In this document: in pieces, positions 61,446 through 64,000 of the stretch
Numbering within the stretch: position 1 is the stretch's first letter
Layout: each line of letters begins with the position of its first letter
DNA from: Firmicutes bacterium TM09-10
GTDB taxonomy: Bacteria > Bacillota > Clostridia > Lachnospirales > Lachnospiraceae
DNA length: 64,000 bases
NCBI GenBank assembly: GCA_003481005.1
Contig: QUKC01000012.1
Location: 1-64,000 of the forward strand
Reading direction: 5' to 3'
Notes under the pieces: model-generated
Seen by the model: the letters and a program-made list of their open reading frames with translations, nothing else
Told to the model about the DNA's origin: nothing
Database searches by the model: none
Translations under genes and position numbers: made by a program

Positions 61446-62792
61446 TCACTGCTTTCTTCCGATGTAGAGGAAGTGCTCGCTCATACCGAGCAGCTTTCTG
61501 TCCTGGCTCAATCTCCATGCGAGGTTCAGCCATTTTTCCTGCTGCTGAGACGCAAGCTTATGCAGCAGCTCTTCTTTCCCGCAAAGGATATTTTCCACAC
61601 CCGCAAAGGCCAGTTGGCAAAGCCCTGCTTTTTCCATCATATCTTCCGCCTCTTTTTCCCCACAGAAATAAGAGTTTGTGAAATTTTTACCAGGTTGTGC
61701 AGTTCCGTCCTCCAGACCGGCGAGGAGTCTGTCCATATCTCCGAAATCGTACAGTCCGCTGGCATAATCCTGAATTGGCGCATACGTCGAAATAAAGGAT
61801 GCGAACAAAAGCCCGCCCGGCTTTAACACCCGCAGTGCCTCCTGCAGGGCTTTTTCCCGATCCTGTTCCCGCATCAGATGATACAGAGGTCCCATCAAAA
61901 GCACAACGTCATACTGTTCCGCCTTGTAAAGATATTCCGAAAGCCGGAGCGCGTCTCCATGGATACAACTGTCCAACAGCACATCCGCTTCCTGCGCCTT
62001 TTCGATCGCCTGTCGGATATTTTTGCCGGACAAGTCAAATAACGTCACGTCATGTCCCTTCTGCGCCAGAAAAATGGAATATCTGCCTGGGCCGCCGCCA
62101 ATATCCAGAATCTTCTGCGGCGTATCATTTGGAATATATTCCTCCATATAGCGCTTCGTCACCTCGAACTCTGGCATATGCCATTCCAGACGATCCCATT
62201 CTTCGTATTCGTCATCATAGAAGCGCTCGACCTCATTGCGGGCGGCGCTGTTTTTTTCCTCTTCTTTTTCACTTTTCCAGATATATTCGCGGCACTCGAA
62301 CCGATGCGAGCCGCTCCATTTCTGATCCCAGCACTCTCTTACAAAGGAAAATCCGTTCTTCTCCAGCACCCGCCCGGATGCAGTGTTGTCCTTTGCATGG
62401 CGCGCCATTACGCGATGAATGTGCAGCGTATTTTCCGCAAATGATAGAATCGCTGCTGCCGCCTCAGTCCCATAGCCCTGGTTCCAGCAATCCCGGCGCA
62501 GGTTGCAGCCAAGCTCCCAGATGCCCTGCTGCTGATTAAACGTCAGCCCGCCGCTGCCGATCAGCTCATCGTTGTCCTTTTTATGAAATCCAAAATCATA
62601 CAGCAGATCGGAATCCAGCTGTTTTTCTTCCTCCCGCAGCCATTGCTTCGTATCCTCCAGGCTTTCATGCGTTTCGTAGCGCATGTACCAGCTGACCTTC
62701 GGATCTCCCGTCCACAAAAATGCGCCCGGCGCATCCTCTTCCTTTAACGGTTTCAGCCAAAGCCGACTGGTTTCCAGTATCGGTGTTTTCAT
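61446..62792 (-). CDS. GNAT acetyltransferase - SAM methyltransferase fusion
   Basis: 448 aa from ATG 62792 (AAAGGATGGG upstream). N-terminal GNAT domain of the RimJ/RimL type (about 1-175): ETSRLWLKPLKEEDAPGAFL, NLRRDCWNQGYGTEAAAAIL, GRVLEKNGFSFVREC. C-terminal class I methyltransferase (about 190-448): KILDIGGGPGRYSIFLAQKG (motif I), VVLLMGPLYHLMREQDREKA, ALRVLKPGGLLFASFIS. A fusion of these two activities is unusual. Function unknown; antibiotic or small-molecule modification is possible. Confidence 0.85.
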   Translation of the reverse strand: MKTPILETSRLWLKPLKEEDAPGAFLWTGDPKVSWYMRYETHESLEDTKQWLREEEKQLDSDLLYDFGFHKKDNDELIGSGGLTFNQQQGIWELGCNLRRDCWNQGYGTEAAAAILSFAENTLHIHRVMARHAKDNTASGRVLEKNGFSFVRECWDQKWSGSHRFECREYIWKSEKEEEKNSAARNEVERFYDDEYEEWDRLEWHMPEFEVTKRYMEEYIPNDTPQKILDIGGGPGRYSIFLAQKGHDVTLFDLSGKNIRQAIEKAQEADVLLDSCIHGDALRLSEYLYKAEQYDVVLLMGPLYHLMREQDREKALQEALRVLKPGGLLFASFISTYAPIQDYASGLYDFGDMDRLLAGLEDGTAQPGKNFTNSYFCGEKEAEDMMEKAGLCQLAFAGVENILCGKEELLHKLASQQQEKWLNLAWRLSQDRKLLGMSEHFLYIGRKQ

Positions 62793-62898
62793 GCTTTTTC
62801 CCATCCTTTTCTCAGATTTGTTCCATGCCGGCAAAAGGGAAATCCTGCGCATTGGCAGATGAAATGCACTTTTATGCAACACAGTATTTCCTACAGAG

Positions 62899-62928
62899 CA
62901 AAAAAGCCGAAGGCTCTTTGCCTCCGGC
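62899..62928 (-). terminator. Rho-independent terminator
   Basis: AGCCGAAGG (62904-62912) pairs with CCTCCGGCT (62920-62928), one mismatch; on the minus strand a T6 run follows. Ends the small transcript from 63150 and possibly that of the TtcA-like gene. Confidence 0.85.
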
Positions 62929-63035
62929 TCCGGTATTTTGGATTCTTCTTTCTCTCCGAAAAGAATTTCAAACGCCCGATGCACACAGAAACAAAAGACC
63001 CTTCCCTGTATCTGTGCACTGCGCTCTCTCGCATA

Positions 63036-63107
63036 TCAGATACAGTTAATGCGTCCCATCATCATCTGCGGCATCGCCATGACAATTGTATAAACGTTTC
63101 TCAACAT
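63036..63107 (-). CDS. Candidate small methionine-rich peptide
   Basis: 23 codons, ATG 63107 to TGA 63036: a peptide starting MLRNVYTIVMAMPQMMMGR with six methionines in 23 residues. AAAGGA lies ten bases upstream of the ATG and a promoter 46 bases upstream, so it has the parts of a gene. No family recognised; it could also be a leader peptide or chance ORF in a small RNA. Confidence 0.35.
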   Translation of the reverse strand: MLRNVYTIVMAMPQMMMGRINCI

Positions 63108-63152
63108 GCTCTGCTTTTCCTTTCGCGGTTCGTGGAATTAAAAACTGTGTTT

Positions 63153-63181
63153 ACTATAGCACTTTCCGGAAAGAAGCACAA
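63153..63181 (-). promoter_or_regulatory. Sigma-A promoter of small transcript
   Basis: On the minus strand TTGTGC (63181-63176), exactly 17 bases, TATAGT (63158-63153). It lies after the stop of the TtcA-like gene and before the 23-codon ORF. Confidence 0.55.
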
Positions 63182-63239
63182 CCCCGTTTCCCCGATATTT
63201 TTCTGCCGCAGCTGCCCCGGAGCTGTCCATGCGATCCGT

Positions 63240-64000
63240 TTACTCCTCGGGCTCTCCGTCCATGCAGGCGTCAAATTTTTCCAGGAAGGTATGATAATCC
63301 CCGTCCGTTTTGTAGCCGGGCATCGTGTCGATGTTGACATTGTGGATGCTGTTGAAAATGCTCTTTTCGATATTCGGATTATCGCGTTTTAATCTTCGAA
63401 TCAGTGTCTTGATTTCCTGTCTCTTGGAACCGCCGCCTCCGTTATCGCAGATCGCGCAGTTTTCCGTAAACCGGCACGCACACTGGATAAACTGCAGGTT
63501 GTTGTAACGTTTCCAGTCCAGAATCGCGTCCTCGTGAATGCAATACATCGGACGGATCAGCTCCATGCCATCGAAGTTTTTGCTGTGCAGCTTCGGAAGC
63601 ATCGCCTGCAGCTGTCCGCCGTAAAACATCGACATCACGGGTGTCTCGATGACGTCACTGAAATGATGTCCCAGGGCAATTTTGTTGCAGCCAAGCTCCT
63701 GTGCCTTGCTGTATAAATAGCCCCGACGCATGCGTGCACATAGATAGCACGGATTTTTTTCGCTCGTATTGGCAACCGCAAAGACATCCGTCTCAAAAAC
63801 CGTGATTGGGATGTGTAAAAGCTCTGCGTTGCTCTCGATTTTCTGTCGGTTGATCTCGTTGTAGCCAGGATCCATGACAAGAAAAACCAGCTCAAATTTC
63901 ACCTTGCTGTGACGCTGCAGCTCCTGCATCAGCTTTGCCATCAGCATCGAATCCTTTCCGCCCGAAATACAGACGGCGATCTTATCTCCCTCGTTTACCA
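63240..64000 (-). CDS. TtcA-like PP-loop ATP-binding protein, N-terminus outside window
   Basis: At least 252 aa; the frame runs off the right edge, the beginning being missing. PP-loop KIAVCISGGKDSMLMAKLMQ near the visible start, then PCYLCARMRRGYLY (Cys pair) and GHHFSDVIETPVMSMFYGG typical of TtcA/TtuA-type sulfur transferases, and a Cys-rich CACRFTENCAICDNGG. TtcA 2-thiolates C32 of tRNA with an Fe-S cluster. Substrate identity is inferred. Confidence 0.85.
   Translation of the reverse strand, partial: VNEGDKIAVCISGGKDSMLMAKLMQELQRHSKVKFELVFLVMDPGYNEINRQKIESNAELLHIPITVFETDVFAVANTSEKNPCYLCARMRRGYLYSKAQELGCNKIALGHHFSDVIETPVMSMFYGGQLQAMLPKLHSKNFDGMELIRPMYCIHEDAILDWKRYNNLQFIQCACRFTENCAICDNGGGGSKRQEIKTLIRRLKRDNPNIEKSIFNSIHNVNIDTMPGYKTDGDYHTFLEKFDACMDGEPEE

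Larger units (their letters stand above)
62793..63239. other. Gap with small transcription unit
   Basis: 447 bases without a long gene. It contains a sigma-A-like promoter (63153-63181), a 23-codon ORF (63036-63107), the palindrome CTGTATCTG/CAGATACAG (63006-63045) and a strong terminator (62899-62928), all on the minus strand. This could be a small-protein or small-RNA gene. Confidence 0.5.

Overview
The window looks like a chromosomal segment of a spore-forming Lachnospiraceae-type Firmicute (Clostridia). The basis is the gene content (HisZ-dependent short HisG, GerW/YtfJ, a YlbJ-like sporulation membrane protein, SpoVE/FtsW plus a class B PBP, FakA/Asp23, B12-type radical SAM TIGR03960 with its DUF2344 partner and RNase G, DUF2953, a DUF3656-type U32 peptidase), AGGAGG-type ribosome binding sites and sigma-A-like promoters. 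No rRNA, tRNA or CRISPR array was seen. Most genes lie on the minus strand.

Layout. (1) 1-2521: right part of an IS66-family element (end of tnpA, tnpB, tnpC); tnpC carries a 147-bp in-frame internal duplication whose two copies differ only by synonymous changes. (2) 2522-4330: a visibly AT-rich three-gene operon: a 162-aa protein with an R...SLST...EFE pattern like R-S-E ADP-ribosyltransferases, a ~235-aa protein of unknown function, and a SecB-like chaperone. This is the gene order of a toxin-antitoxin-chaperone (CmdTAC-like) phage-defence system and is the best candidate for an undescribed system here. (3) 4540-6010: dtd, a long inverted repeat and a PIN/Phd toxin-antitoxin pair. (4) 6083-11694: AlkZ-related protein, lipoprotein, cytidylate-kinase-like protein with a duplicated tail, GH13 alpha-glucosidase, Nudix hydrolase. 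(5) 11726-16231: RNase G, DUF2344, TIGR03960 radical SAM, small membrane protein. (6) 16514-21699: histidine operon hisZ-hisG-hisD-hisB-hisIE behind a good promoter; HisIE carries an extra N-terminal TIM-barrel-like domain. hisA, hisF, hisH and hisC are not in the window.

(7) 21771-26238: Nudix, RecU, two pseudouridine synthases, SDR, membrane protein. (8) 26318-29139: YlbJ-like, coiled-coil protein, CoaD, RsmD. (9) 29379-39243: topoisomerase IV (parE-parC), TraX-like protein, recG, fakA, asp23 and divergent rpmB. (10) 39310-43396: structured non-coding DNA followed by an accessory block of small membrane proteins, lipoproteins, GNAT acetyltransferase and alpha/beta hydrolase. (11) 43488-51039: GerW, DUF2953, Nudix, PBP, FtsW/SpoVE, U32 peptidase. 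(12) 51281-56192: zapA, ruvB, ruvA, Gx transporter, NusG-II protein, TPR protein, coiled-coil membrane protein. (13) 56355-60616: a plus-strand anion permease, a relic of an ABC ATPase, leuC-leuD, and a divergent LysR regulator that probably controls leuCD. (14) 60531-64000: lgt, a GNAT-methyltransferase fusion, a small transcription unit with a methionine-rich 23-codon ORF, and a TtcA-like PP-loop protein cut by the window end.

Several families of short palindromic interspersed repeats sit between operons (about 6.84, 22.9, 25.5, 27.3, 29.2, 31.6 and 51.1 kb). Protein names come from reading sequence motifs only; no database search was run.
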